DNA of 36,312 bases from Fidelibacterota bacterium. Lineage in GTDB: Bacteria; Fidelibacterota; UBA2242. The position numbers were made by a program, and so were the translations under genes. Shown here piece after piece: positions 17,822 through 28,142 of this stretch (the first letter of the stretch is position 1; each line of letters opens with the position of its first letter). Location: positions 1-36,312 of the forward strand of contig JAGHBC010000021.1 of NCBI GenBank assembly GCA_021161185.1. Direction: 5' to 3'. The notes under the pieces are model-generated. The model ran no database searches and was not told where the DNA came from. It saw nothing but the letters and a program-made list of their open reading frames with translations.

Positions 17822-20800
17822 TTGTACAATTCAGTATTTGCCTTAATTATCAATATACTTTTATTGATCCCGATTTTTAATCGCGTTGGTTTTTCAAATC
17901 CCCAATTCATAACAAACCAACAGTCAGCTAATTATTCCGATATATGGCTTGACGACAACAGCTGGATATGGCGGGGCTCAGTCGCCGCACCCGATTTTAT
18001 CATTACAGACGACGGCTTTATTTCAATTCGTGCCGCAGCGCTGGAAAACGACAGCCGGTTGGCTTATCCTTCACTTCCCTGTTTCAACAAAATATTTAAT
18101 GCAATGCCTGAAGATATCAGTTATCATATTAATGGCTCAAATCGGGTTGTTCTGCCTGTTAACGGTAAACCGGAACGATTTTCCGATAGATCAAAGCCGG
18201 ACAATACAGAGTTTGAATTCAATGATCAGACCGTTCCCGATATCGGCAATATATATCCCCGGGAAACCGTTATTATCACATTTCTGGGGTATGTCAACAA
18301 CCTGCCGCTTACAAGCGTACGAATTTATCCCTATCAATTAATCGACAACGGCAAGCAGTTACGCTATTATGAAGAGATGAGTGTTTCCGTATCAATTGCT
18401 AATAATTCAAATCTCAGGATACTCCCGAAAGCTGCTAAATCGAATCTGGAAAACGCCTTAGATCTGAACAGTCAGGTTCGGCAATCATTACCGGGAAAGA
18501 CTCTTATGAAACTGGGCAGCCATTTTTTGTTTGGTCGGAAACTGATGCGCATTACCGTTGATTCCACCGGCATTTACCGCATTACCCGCTCAGCTCTCAA
18601 AGACAGCGGTGCCGCGATCAGTAATGTTGATCCGCGGTCGTTGCAGCTGTTCAATAGAGGCAATGAAGTGCCGATTTATGTTAAAGGCGAGTCCGACGGT
18701 TCATTTGACAAATCCGATTTTATCGAATTCTACGGACAGCGCAATCCCAACAGCGTTGCCGATTACTATTATGATCCTTTTACGGATAAGAATATCTACT
18801 TCCTTACCTGGGGCGAGCAAGACGGTCTGCGTTACGCTGAGGAATCGGCTAAAACGACGATTAGCAGTAATAATGCAATTGTTCCTACGGATTATGAATA
18901 CACTGCCCATTTTGAAGAGAACAGGTATTTCGACAGACTTGGTAGAGTTGATACCGATCTCCCTACGCACACGCGTGATCACTGGTTCTTTGACAGTGGT
19001 ATCAACGGCGGAACAACCAGGAGTTATACATTCCCATTGATTTATCCGAATATGAATACCATTGAGCGGTTCAATATTGAAGTCGGCATGCACGGCTTGA
19101 CCTATCAAGCTGGTAAGCATACAGTTTCCGTTTATATTAATGATTACTATACTGCCACCGACAGCTGGAGCGATCAGGTTCCGCATATCATCCGGAACGA
19201 TGTCGGGCAGGTACTTCAGAACCGCTATTTGAAGCATGGAGAAAACAAAATCCAGTTGTCGGTTGCCGGTGACGATCCTACGAATAAATATGACAAAGTT
19301 CTTTTTGATTATCTGAACATTCGCTATAAACGGCTATATCGAGCACATAAGGATCGGATCGATTTTGCCCGCCCGGAAAATAAGCCGACCGGCATCTATC
19401 ATTTCAAAATCGGCGGTTTTGAAGATCCGGATATCTCAGTCTATAAAATCGGGAAAAGCAAACTGATGGACTTCAGCGTTGAGTACAGTACGCTGACGGA
19501 TAACTACTCGGTCCTGATTGAGGATTACATCCACGATGACAATACGCTCTATATTGCCGCTTCTCGAACCGGCATTATGCAGCCGCGCAGTATTCAACCC
19601 GACACAATTTTTGATATCAGCGCCGAAGGCAAATCAATTGATCTTTTGATAATATCGGATCAGCAATTTAAGTATAATCTCGCGAAATTGATTTCCTTTT
19701 ACCAGAGTATCGGCATAAATGCTCATGTTGTCGGAATCAGAGATATTTACAACGAATTCAACGACGGAATCGTTAGCCCTTACGCCATTCGTGACTATCT
19801 GGCTTACATTCATGAAAGTTGGACACACAAACCACAAGCGGTCCTTCTGATTGGGGACTCCAAAATCCGGGAGAAAGAGTCTGTTCCTGCTTTTTTTTAC
19901 CAGTCTTATAAATATGGCGCCTGTCCCAGCGATCATTGGTATGTGGTTCTCGATGAAAAATCCGGGATACCGGAGTATGGTATCGGACGCTGGCCGGTAT
20001 CGGATCGGGAAGAACTGGAGCTGGTTATTGACAAACGCATTAATTATACAAATGAAACCCCGGTCGGTCCCTGGCACAATGAGCTGCTTTATATCGCCGG
20101 TTACGAGGACGCATTCAAGAACCAGACTGAAAATATGATCAACCGGCAGATACCTAAGGAATTCAGCATCAACCGAATCTTCATCAATCCATCATCTGTA
20201 AAAACGCCCTTTTTCGGCGGGTCTGACACTCTGATATATCTCTGGAACAAAGGCCTGATACTGATCAATTTCATGGGACATGGCGGTGGAGCGGTATGGT
20301 CTGACCGCTCCCTTTTTAACACCTCACACATTGAGTATCTCGATAATTATAATAAACTGCCCTTTATCACCAGTCTGACGTGTTTTACCGCCGATTTCAC
20401 AAATGTAACCGGACTCGGAGAGCACCTTCTGATAGCCGAAAACGGCGGGGCGATAGGTCTCTGGGGAGCGACCAGTGTCGGCTGGATAAAAAACGACTAC
20501 CTGATGGCTAAACCCTTCTATGACGTCATTTTCAATCCGGGAATGACTGTTGGAGAGGCAATCCGGTATGCGAAAATCAAGTATCTGGCGGATCATTACT
20601 TCGATTATCTGAAATTTTCAATGGTCAATTCTTTTATGCTTATCGGCGATCCGACCATCGAGATTCCCTTTCCCGGAAAACAGTCAAATCTGACGATCAG
20701 CGAAAGTAATCCACAACCCGGTCAAACTATCGAACTTTCCGGCTTGACGCCGTTTACATCCGGTGAGATTTATACCCAGTTGTACGATTCTGCTACCTGC

Positions 20801-22693
20801 CGGGTATACCCGGAACCGCAAATCGGGCAAATCGAAAACGGTATGGTTCGGCAATCGATCGAACTGCCCTTAAACATAAATCCGGGCAATACGTTTATTA
20901 ATTACTACTTCCACAATGCTGAAGCGATAGACGACGGTCACGGAGTCACATTATTGAACATCCGGGGATTGAATTTCTACAATTTCAATACTCAGCCGGA
21001 ACTGCCGGAAAAAAACCAGGGTTTCATCATTTCAGTGCGGACAGAATTAGCGAACATCGATTCTATTATATGTGAGCTGGATACGGTCAATGCGTATGAG
21101 TACCTCGATGAAAACGGAATTGAGTATGTCAGCAGCTTTAATAATCCGGCGTCAATCACTAAACAAAAAATGGTTCAGGATATCGCAGAACCCAACCGCT
21201 GGCATTTGCAAAGTCCTCTGAAAATCGGCGGCGCCGGAAAATTGATCGGTGTCAGATTTGTTGCCTATGATAATTCCCAGAATCAAACCGTCAGTAACGC
21301 ATTTTCCGTCAAGATAAAACAAAATCCCGATCTCGCGGCAATAGGCATTTCACAGGGGGGAACAACATTCCCGGAATTATTGGTCGAGGTAAATTATAAC
21401 GGCGACGATACCCTGCAAACAGACATGATAGCATATAAAGTAAACGACAACGCCGAATCGATTTTCAATACCACCCAAATTCGACTGTTACCTAACCGCA
21501 AATCCACGCACCCAATTCCCGGAATATTAGGTACAGGCTGGCAACAATTTAAAATTGTTATCGATCCGTTAAATAAAATCAATGAATTGAATGAAGCGAA
21601 TAATACGTTAACCGATTCCCTCTATATTAACACATTCCCGGTGCTGCCGACAATCGGCACAAGCCTGAATGGTATAAATACCGACACATTGAAATTTGAC
21701 CGGTATTCAATTCTGATTGAACCAAACAGCCTGATGGATTCATCCGTATTGATTATCAACCGGAAATTCATATCACAGAACTCAAATCAGCCGCAATTTT
21801 TAATTCAGAACAGTATCCGCGGCGGGCAGCTCGAAAGTATTGATATTTCGCTGCCCAATGTTTCCGACACTCTTCTCAAGCCGTTGCTGGTTGAGATATT
21901 TTCTTCTGATACAACGGATCACGACGTATTCATTGCGCACCGGGATCCCTATCTGAGAATATGGATAAAACAAGCCACTCAGCACCGGCGTAGCAGTTAT
22001 GTGACCGAGTCATCCCGCCCCGGTCAATTTACGCTTATTAAATGCCTGGACACCGAACCGCCGGCGCTTGAGCTAAGCCTCGACGGACGACAGTTTTTCC
22101 AGAATTCTTTCGTCTCCAGGAAACCGAACATTTCCATTATCGCCGAAGATCAGAATGGAGTTTCATTCGACAGGACAGGACTGCGGGTTTTTCTGGATGG
22201 AAACGCCGTCAGTTTTTCTGATCTGAATATTCCGGATACTTTGACAAATAGCAATTACGTCTCTGCCCAATTCCGCCCGGAACTTGAATACGGCGATCAT
22301 GATATTGAAGTCACTATAAAAGATGCAGCCGGCAATCGCACTGCCGATCAGATCGTTTTTACCGTTAGCGATGAACTGAAACTGATCGATTACGGGAACT
22401 ATCCGAATCCTTTCAAAGACCGAACAACTTTCATATATGAGTTAACCCAGCGGGTTGAAAAATTCAAAATAAATATTTATGCGCCATCCGGGCGTTTAAT
22501 AAAAGTCCTGGAGGAAGCGACTATTTTCAGCGCCGGTTTGGATATGAATGAAGGCGGGTACCACGAAATTATGTGGGATGGTCTTGATAAAGACGGAAAT
22601 TTCATTGCCAACGGTGTATATTTTTATAAAATGATCGCAAAAAAACAAAATAAAAAGGCAACATCTATTGGTAAGATCGCAAAGGCCCGATGA
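17822..22693 (+). CDS. Gingipain-family (C25) cysteine protease with T9SS/FlgD-like C-terminal domain; PorU-type sortase candidate
   Basis: Catalytic-site motifs FMGHGGGAVWSDR (His codon 20279-20281) and ITSLTCFTADF (Cys codon 20381-20383), LLIAENGGAIGLWGATSVGW, and C-terminal YPNPFKDRTTFIYELTQ..GGYHEIMWDGLDKDGNFIANGVYFYKM. TTG at 17822 has SD GAGGGAG and is preferred over 17807. Confidence 0.85.
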   Translation: MYNSVFALIINILLLIPIFNRVGFSNPQFITNQQSANYSDIWLDDNSWIWRGSVAAPDFIITDDGFISIRAAALENDSRLAYPSLPCFNKIFNAMPEDISYHINGSNRVVLPVNGKPERFSDRSKPDNTEFEFNDQTVPDIGNIYPRETVIITFLGYVNNLPLTSVRIYPYQLIDNGKQLRYYEEMSVSVSIANNSNLRILPKAAKSNLENALDLNSQVRQSLPGKTLMKLGSHFLFGRKLMRITVDSTGIYRITRSALKDSGAAISNVDPRSLQLFNRGNEVPIYVKGESDGSFDKSDFIEFYGQRNPNSVADYYYDPFTDKNIYFLTWGEQDGLRYAEESAKTTISSNNAIVPTDYEYTAHFEENRYFDRLGRVDTDLPTHTRDHWFFDSGINGGTTRSYTFPLIYPNMNTIERFNIEVGMHGLTYQAGKHTVSVYINDYYTATDSWSDQVPHIIRNDVGQVLQNRYLKHGENKIQLSVAGDDPTNKYDKVLFDYLNIRYKRLYRAHKDRIDFARPENKPTGIYHFKIGGFEDPDISVYKIGKSKLMDFSVEYSTLTDNYSVLIEDYIHDDNTLYIAASRTGIMQPRSIQPDTIFDISAEGKSIDLLIISDQQFKYNLAKLISFYQSIGINAHVVGIRDIYNEFNDGIVSPYAIRDYLAYIHESWTHKPQAVLLIGDSKIREKESVPAFFYQSYKYGACPSDHWYVVLDEKSGIPEYGIGRWPVSDREELELVIDKRINYTNETPVGPWHNELLYIAGYEDAFKNQTENMINRQIPKEFSINRIFINPSSVKTPFFGGSDTLIYLWNKGLILINFMGHGGGAVWSDRSLFNTSHIEYLDNYNKLPFITSLTCFTADFTNVTGLGEHLLIAENGGAIGLWGATSVGWIKNDYLMAKPFYDVIFNPGMTVGEAIRYAKIKYLADHYFDYLKFSMVNSFMLIGDPTIEIPFPGKQSNLTISESNPQPGQTIELSGLTPFTSGEIYTQLYDSATCRVYPEPQIGQIENGMVRQSIELPLNINPGNTFINYYFHNAEAIDDGHGVTLLNIRGLNFYNFNTQPELPEKNQGFIISVRTELANIDSIICELDTVNAYEYLDENGIEYVSSFNNPASITKQKMVQDIAEPNRWHLQSPLKIGGAGKLIGVRFVAYDNSQNQTVSNAFSVKIKQNPDLAAIGISQGGTTFPELLVEVNYNGDDTLQTDMIAYKVNDNAESIFNTTQIRLLPNRKSTHPIPGILGTGWQQFKIVIDPLNKINELNEANNTLTDSLYINTFPVLPTIGTSLNGINTDTLKFDRYSILIEPNSLMDSSVLIINRKFISQNSNQPQFLIQNSIRGGQLESIDISLPNVSDTLLKPLLVEIFSSDTTDHDVFIAHRDPYLRIWIKQATQHRRSSYVTESSRPGQFTLIKCLDTEPPALELSLDGRQFFQNSFVSRKPNISIIAEDQNGVSFDRTGLRVFLDGNAVSFSDLNIPDTLTNSNYVSAQFRPELEYGDHDIEVTIKDAAGNRTADQIVFTVSDELKLIDYGNYPNPFKDRTTFIYELTQRVEKFKINIYAPSGRLIKVLEEATIFSAGLDMNEGGYHEIMWDGLDKDGNFIANGVYFYKMIAKKQNKKATSIGKIAKAR

Positions 22694-23700
22694 AAGTCAG
22701 ATTCCGAATTTTTATGCTAATGTTTGTTTGCGGGATAATTGCCCAGGGCGGGGAATATGCCGACTCCTTTCTTGAAACGGGAGTCAGCGCCCGCGCTCTG
22801 GCGATGGCTAATGCCACAGGTGCGCTTGACCGTAGCGCAACTTCTTTTTCGAGTAATCCCGCTGGTCTGGCATTCGTTCGGCAAACTCAAGTTGGATTAA
22901 TGTACACTTCCCAATTTGGGCTGGCAAATCATAATTATATCGGACTTGCCCTGCCCCTTTCAGAAAAATCTTCGGGAGCGGTCAGTTGGGTCCGATTCGG
23001 TGTGGATGATATTCCAATTCGACCGGATATTCTCAGAGAAGTCACTGATCCGGCGGCCCGGCGGGATTCCATTATTGCCCTGCAGAATTATCCATTTAAA
23101 ACATTTAGCGATCTTGAGGACGCTTTTTTTATCAGCTATGCTCGTCATATTTCAAAATCTGTTAGTCTCGGTTGGCGTTATTCACGCTTCACCATTGAAA
23201 TTCCCTGGGGCATTAATTTCAAAATAATCTATAAGAAACTTTATAATCTTGAAGCTTACGGTATTGGTATCGATATTGGCGGACGTTTATGTGTCAGCGG
23301 TGAAGAACTGTTTGAAATAAAGAAACTTGGGAAACTCAACGTCGGACTGGCATTGAAAGATGCGACCGGAACAGTAATCTATTGGAATACCAAACGGCAG
23401 GATGAGATTAGATTTTACCCGGTTTTTTCTTTTGGACTTGAACAGACTATCGAAAAATATCACATGCATTTAAATGTGGGAATAGAAAAGGATTATCGTC
23501 ATCAGGATAAAATGAGGTACGGTCTGGAGTGTATTGTTAAGGACAAAATAAGTTTCCGGGCAGGTATAAATAAAACTGGTATAACAACCGGATTAGGTTT
23601 AATTTATAAGGTGATGAATCGAATTATTAATACTGATTATACGTTTTTTAACCATGATCTTGGAGCAACCCACAGAATAGGAGTCGGAATCGAACTTTGA
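22690..23700 (+). CDS. PorV/PorQ-like (UPF0164-type) outer-membrane beta-barrel protein
   Basis: GGEYADSFLETGVSARALAMANATGALDRSATSFSSNPAGLAFV is the typical PorV/PorQ start; the rest is beta-rich; overlaps the stop codon of the upstream C25 protease gene. Confidence 0.78.
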   Translation: MKVRFRIFMLMFVCGIIAQGGEYADSFLETGVSARALAMANATGALDRSATSFSSNPAGLAFVRQTQVGLMYTSQFGLANHNYIGLALPLSEKSSGAVSWVRFGVDDIPIRPDILREVTDPAARRDSIIALQNYPFKTFSDLEDAFFISYARHISKSVSLGWRYSRFTIEIPWGINFKIIYKKLYNLEAYGIGIDIGGRLCVSGEELFEIKKLGKLNVGLALKDATGTVIYWNTKRQDEIRFYPVFSFGLEQTIEKYHMHLNVGIEKDYRHQDKMRYGLECIVKDKISFRAGINKTGITTGLGLIYKVMNRIINTDYTFFNHDLGATHRIGVGIEL

Positions 23701-24458
23701 AGATAATCTCACTATTAAAAATATTTTTAATGGTTTCAATGATAATAATAGTTCCCAATTGTGGTGAAAGTATCGAGGATCCCGACGCTCCCGCGCCGCC
23801 GGTATGGGTTTGCAAATCCGCGCCTACGGACACAATCGCCACCGGTATTCGCCCGTATAACGAAGGCAACGGAATTATACTGGAATGGCATCCAAACCTC
23901 GAAGAGGACATTTCAGGCTACAAGCTTTATAAGGCTGAGCAAGATATTGAAAACAAATTCACATTGGTGGCAGATATAAATGCATTTTCAGTGAGTGGTG
24001 CAGATACGTTTTTTGTCGATGATTCGGTAAAATTCGGGATCGATTATTACTATTACCTGAGAGCATATGATCAGGCTGGCAATAAAAGCAATCCTTCGGA
24101 TACAATACAATATGCAGTAATCAGCAAGGTTGAACCACGGAAACCAATCGGAACAATAACCGCTCAACCGATGATATTTGAATGGAATGACTTTTCAAAC
24201 CTGAATCCTGAATATGTTATCCGGCTTGAAAACTTAGAAACACATAATGTTATTTGGATTTCTCGCTTTACAACACCAAATTATGGAGATTTTTGCCAGT
24301 CGATAAATTTTAATTTTGATGGTTTAGCTGAACCCGGCGCTCTGTCATCCGGACAGTGGTATCGCTGGTGTATAAAATCTATAGTTTATGTTGATCCGCA
24401 TACCAATATTGATATCGAAGGTTCAGTCTCTAATTGGGAGTATTTCTCAATTGAATAG
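23697..24458 (+). CDS. Putative lipoprotein with fibronectin type III-like domain
   Basis: Signal-like IFLMVSMIIIVPNCGES (Cys after hydrophobic stretch); NGIILEWHPNLEEDISGYKLYKAE..FFVDDSVKFGIDYYYYLRAYDQAGNKSNPSDT is an FnIII pattern. TTG start overlaps the upstream TGA. Confidence 0.7.
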   Translation: MKIISLLKIFLMVSMIIIVPNCGESIEDPDAPAPPVWVCKSAPTDTIATGIRPYNEGNGIILEWHPNLEEDISGYKLYKAEQDIENKFTLVADINAFSVSGADTFFVDDSVKFGIDYYYYLRAYDQAGNKSNPSDTIQYAVISKVEPRKPIGTITAQPMIFEWNDFSNLNPEYVIRLENLETHNVIWISRFTTPNYGDFCQSINFNFDGLAEPGALSSGQWYRWCIKSIVYVDPHTNIDIEGSVSNWEYFSIE

Positions 24459-24470
24459 CAAGGGGAAAAT

Positions 24471-24971
24471 GTGAAAAAAGGCTTAATTGTCATATTCTTG
24501 ATTGTTTTTATAACGACCGGTTTTAGTCAGGAATCTTTGCGAACGCAAAGCGATTTAACGAATCGTCCAAGCGCTTCACGGTATATCCTCTCCGCGACAA
24601 ATGATGCGTTGTTAATGACCGTCAGAGTCTGGGGGGAGGTTAAGAAACCTGGCCTGTATGATGTCCCGATTGGAACCGATCTGGTTGAGTTGATCTCTTC
24701 AGCCGGAGGGCCGACGAACATGGCAAAATTAACTAAAATTAAGGTCATTCACTCGTCTCATAAGGATGAAGAAAATTATGTATCTGTTATTAATATCAAA
24801 GAATTTCTTGATACCGGTAATGCCGAACTAATCCCGGAAATCAGACCAAACGATACGGTTGTCGTACCCATTAAACCAACTCAATACATCCTAACCTCTC
24901 TATCGTGGACTCAACAATTATTAAGTCTGTTTTCTGCTTATGCGTTAATACAATACTACACCAGTAGATAA
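24471..24971 (+). CDS. SLBB (soluble-ligand-binding beta-grasp) domain protein
   Basis: N-terminal signal, then VRVWGEVKKPGLYDVPIGTDLVELISSAGGPTNMAKLTKIKVI..IRPNDTVVVP. GTG start. Confidence 0.75.
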   Translation: MKKGLIVIFLIVFITTGFSQESLRTQSDLTNRPSASRYILSATNDALLMTVRVWGEVKKPGLYDVPIGTDLVELISSAGGPTNMAKLTKIKVIHSSHKDEENYVSVINIKEFLDTGNAELIPEIRPNDTVVVPIKPTQYILTSLSWTQQLLSLFSAYALIQYYTSR

Positions 24972-25027
24972 TTAATTGATTTCAATGATTACTATATGAA
25001 TCTAAAAAAAAATAGGAGTTTCTAAAT

Positions 25028-25492
25028 ATGATTGACTCAATTGATGTACAAATTCTCGATATTCTTCAAAAAGACGGAAGAATTCAGCGGAATCGAATTG
25101 CCGAAAAAGTCGGATTAACTATTCCCGCTGTGAGTGAACGCATGCGGAAATTGGAAAAAAAAGGCATTATAGCCGGATATCATGCTAAAGTCAATAACGC
25201 AGCTATTGGAAAAGATGTAACCGCTTTTGTATTTGTTATGACATCTCCGTCAAAAAGACATGATGACTTTATCAAGAAAGCGCGTGAAGAAAACGATGTC
25301 ATAGAATGTCATTCAATAACCGGTGAAGGTTCACATTTATTAAAGATACAGACCGAAAACACGTCAACACTGGAAGGGTTATTATCGGAGATCCAATTAT
25401 GGCCTGGTGTATTACAGACACGAACTTATATTGTTCTTTCCAGTTACAAAGATTTTTCTTCTCTGAAACCTTCCAAGGCAATGTTGAAATAA
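25028..25492 (+). CDS. Lrp/AsnC family transcriptional regulator
   Basis: IDSIDVQILDILQKDGRIQRNRIAEKVGLTIPAVSERMRKLEKKGIIAGYHAKVN HTH followed by a RAM-type domain. Confidence 0.92.
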   Translation: MIDSIDVQILDILQKDGRIQRNRIAEKVGLTIPAVSERMRKLEKKGIIAGYHAKVNNAAIGKDVTAFVFVMTSPSKRHDDFIKKAREENDVIECHSITGEGSHLLKIQTENTSTLEGLLSEIQLWPGVLQTRTYIVLSSYKDFSSLKPSKAMLK

Positions 25493-25514
25493 GCCCAACT
25501 CTTTATTAAAAATA

Positions 25515-26625
25515 ATGATTAATGATATAAAATCAGAGATAGATACCCTTGAACCGAGGGTCAGTGAACTTCGGAGGTTCCTTTGACGTTGAATCGAAAC
25601 AACGTCAACTGAAAAAATATCAGGAAAAAATATCGGCAAGTGATTTTTGGAATGATCGGGAGAGAGCCCAGAATATCCTTCAGCAGGTTAGCTCTATAGA
25701 AACCGATTTGGAGCAATATCAATCCATTCAAACACTGTTCAGCGATATTGAAGAACTCATTGAATTAGCTATAGATGAAAAGGATGAGTCTGTTCTTGCC
25801 GATATTCAGTCGATGATCCGGGAATTAAATGACAATCTTGATAAAATTGAACTCCAGAACATGCTGAGTGATGATGACGATTCAAAGAACGCCATAATGA
25901 CTATACATCCCGGCGCCGGTGGAACCGAATCACAGGATTGGGCGGAGATGTTACTCAGAATGTATACACGCTGGTTTGAACGGTCCGGTATGAACGCCGA
26001 AATCATCAACCTGATCAAGGGTGACGAAGCCGGTATTAAAGAGGTTACAATAGAAGTTAAAGGACCTTATGCCTACGGCTATCTGAAGTCGGAAGCGGGG
26101 ATTCACCGTCTGGTACGAATTTCGCCGTTTGATTCCAATCGAAGGCGGCATACATCTTTTGCTTCGGTTTTTGTATACCCTGAAGTTGAAGAAGACATTG
26201 AAATTGAAATCAATACCGAAGATTTACGGGTTGATACTTACCGTGCCAGTGGCGCCGGCGGTCAACATGTCAACAAAACCGATTCCGCAATTCGGATCAC
26301 TCACATTCCAACCGGCATCGTGGTTCAGTGTCAAAACGAGCGTTCTCAGTTTAAAAACAAAGCTTCAGCTTTAAAGATTCTGAAAGCGCGCCTATATCAG
26401 TTAAGGAAAGAAGAACAGAAAAAGGAACAATCCGAGATAGAAAAAAACAAAAAAGATATTTCCTGGGGTAATCAAATTCGTTCCTATGTATTTCAACCCT
26501 ATACGATGGTCAAAGATCATCGCACTAAGTGTGAAAATACAAATATTCAGGCTGTCATGGACGGCGATATTGACGAATTTTTACGCCAGTATTTAATTTA
26601 TATCGCAAAAATGGGGAGAAAGTAA
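25515..26625 (+). CDS. prfB: Peptide chain release factor 2, expressed via programmed +1 frameshift (join 25515..25583, 25585..26625)
   Basis: Frame 0: MINDIKSEIDTLEPRVSELRRFL then TGA (25584-25586); +1 frame continues DVESKQRQLKKYQEKISASDFWNDRERAQ. Slippery CTT TGA C preceded by internal SD GGAGG. GGQHVNKTDSAIRITHIPTG motif downstream. Confidence 0.96.
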
Positions 26626-26627
26626 TC

Positions 26628-28127
26628 TTGAATAACCAGGAAAAGCAAATTGGTAAATCTCTAAGCGAAATCCTTCAAATCCGGAAAGAAAAAGTTCGAA
26701 AAATCCGGGAATTGGGCTTTGAACCTTATGCCTACAGTTTTCCTAAAAGTCACTCCAACAAGGCTATTCTCGATAATTTTGCCGAATTGGAAGAAACTAC
26801 TGTCGTTAAAATTGCCGGGCGCATCATGGCTATCCGAAAAATGGGGCGCGCCAGTTTTTGCCATATCCAGGATGATGATACCAGATTACAGATATATTTT
26901 CAGGAAGATAAAATCGGTAAGAAAAATTATGACCTTTTCCGGCTGCTGGACATCGGTGACATTATCGGCGTCGTGGGTAAAGTCTTCAAGACCCGTACCG
27001 GCGAGATTACTATTTATGCCGAAGAACTCCAACTGCTGACTAAAAATGTCCGCCCAATTCCGGTTGTAAAGGAAAAAGACGGTAACATATTTGACGCTTT
27101 TACCGATAAAGAACAACGTTATCGCCAGCGCTATCTCGATCTGATTGTCAATCCCGAAGTCAAGCAGACGTTCAAAATGCGGAGCTCCATTATCCAGTGG
27201 ACCCGGGATTTTCTCAACGACCATGGCTATTTGGAGGTGGAAACTCCTTCTCTCCAGCCGATCTACGGTGGTGCCTCGGCGCGTCCGTTTAGGACCCATT
27301 ATAATGCCCTGAATCGCGATGTTTATCTCAGAATTGCCGATGAGCTCTATCTCAAACGACTCATCATCGGCGGCTTCGAAAAGGTTTATGAAATTGCTAA
27401 GAACTTCCGTAATGAAGGTATCGATAAAACCCACAACCCGGAGTTTACCGCTTTGGAATTTTATCAAACTTACGTGGATTATCGCTTTCAAATGGATTTT
27501 GTCGAAGAACTGTTCCGGTACATTGCCAAAAAGATCGGTAGAACCGTTTATGAATACGGTGATTATACCATCGATATTGAAAAGCCTTTCCAGCGCCGGG
27601 AAATGTTTGACCTGCTGAAAGAGTATGTTGGCGTCGATGTTTCCGCATTATCGCAGAAGCAACTTGAAGAATTGTGCGTTGAGAAGGACCTGGAAGTCAA
27701 TCCGAAACTGGGCATAGGTAAAATGATCGAACTTCTTTTTGATAATTTTGTCGAAAATAAATTGGTTCAACCCACTTTTGTGACGGATTATCCGAAGGCT
27801 ATTTCCCCTTTTGCAAAATCCAAGCAGGGCGGTGATCCTGAAATCGTGGAACGCTTTGAACTCTATATCGCCGGGCAGGAATTTGTCAACGCTTTTAGTG
27901 AGTTGAACGACCCCTTTGATCAGAGAGAACGTCTCGAAAACCAAAACCAATTGCGTAATCTTGGCGATGAAGAAGCCCAGGCTATGGATGAAGAATTTGT
28001 CGTTGCCATGGAATACGGCATGCCTCCAACCGGTGGAGTAGGAATCGGCATTGATCGTATGGTGATGTTTTTTACCAATCAGAGCTCTATCAGGGACGTA
28101 ATTCTTTTCCCGCAACTCCGGACCTAA
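26628..28127 (+). CDS. lysS: Lysyl-tRNA synthetase, class II
   Basis: RYRQRYLDLIVNPEVKQTFKMRS, LEVETPSLQPIYGGASARPF, FRNEGIDKTHNPEFTALEFYQ, GMPPTGGVGIGIDRMVM. TTG start. Confidence 0.96.
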   Translation: MNNQEKQIGKSLSEILQIRKEKVRKIRELGFEPYAYSFPKSHSNKAILDNFAELEETTVVKIAGRIMAIRKMGRASFCHIQDDDTRLQIYFQEDKIGKKNYDLFRLLDIGDIIGVVGKVFKTRTGEITIYAEELQLLTKNVRPIPVVKEKDGNIFDAFTDKEQRYRQRYLDLIVNPEVKQTFKMRSSIIQWTRDFLNDHGYLEVETPSLQPIYGGASARPFRTHYNALNRDVYLRIADELYLKRLIIGGFEKVYEIAKNFRNEGIDKTHNPEFTALEFYQTYVDYRFQMDFVEELFRYIAKKIGRTVYEYGDYTIDIEKPFQRREMFDLLKEYVGVDVSALSQKQLEELCVEKDLEVNPKLGIGKMIELLFDNFVENKLVQPTFVTDYPKAISPFAKSKQGGDPEIVERFELYIAGQEFVNAFSELNDPFDQRERLENQNQLRNLGDEEAQAMDEEFVVAMEYGMPPTGGVGIGIDRMVMFFTNQSSIRDVILFPQLRT

Positions 28128-28142
28128 AAGGATAATGCGGCT

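Noticed and set aside
18558-19237. 160-aa (+) and 178-aa (-) ORFs within the C25 protease gene
   Set aside because: Alternative frames of the large protease ORF, which has clear family motifs; low-complexity composition.
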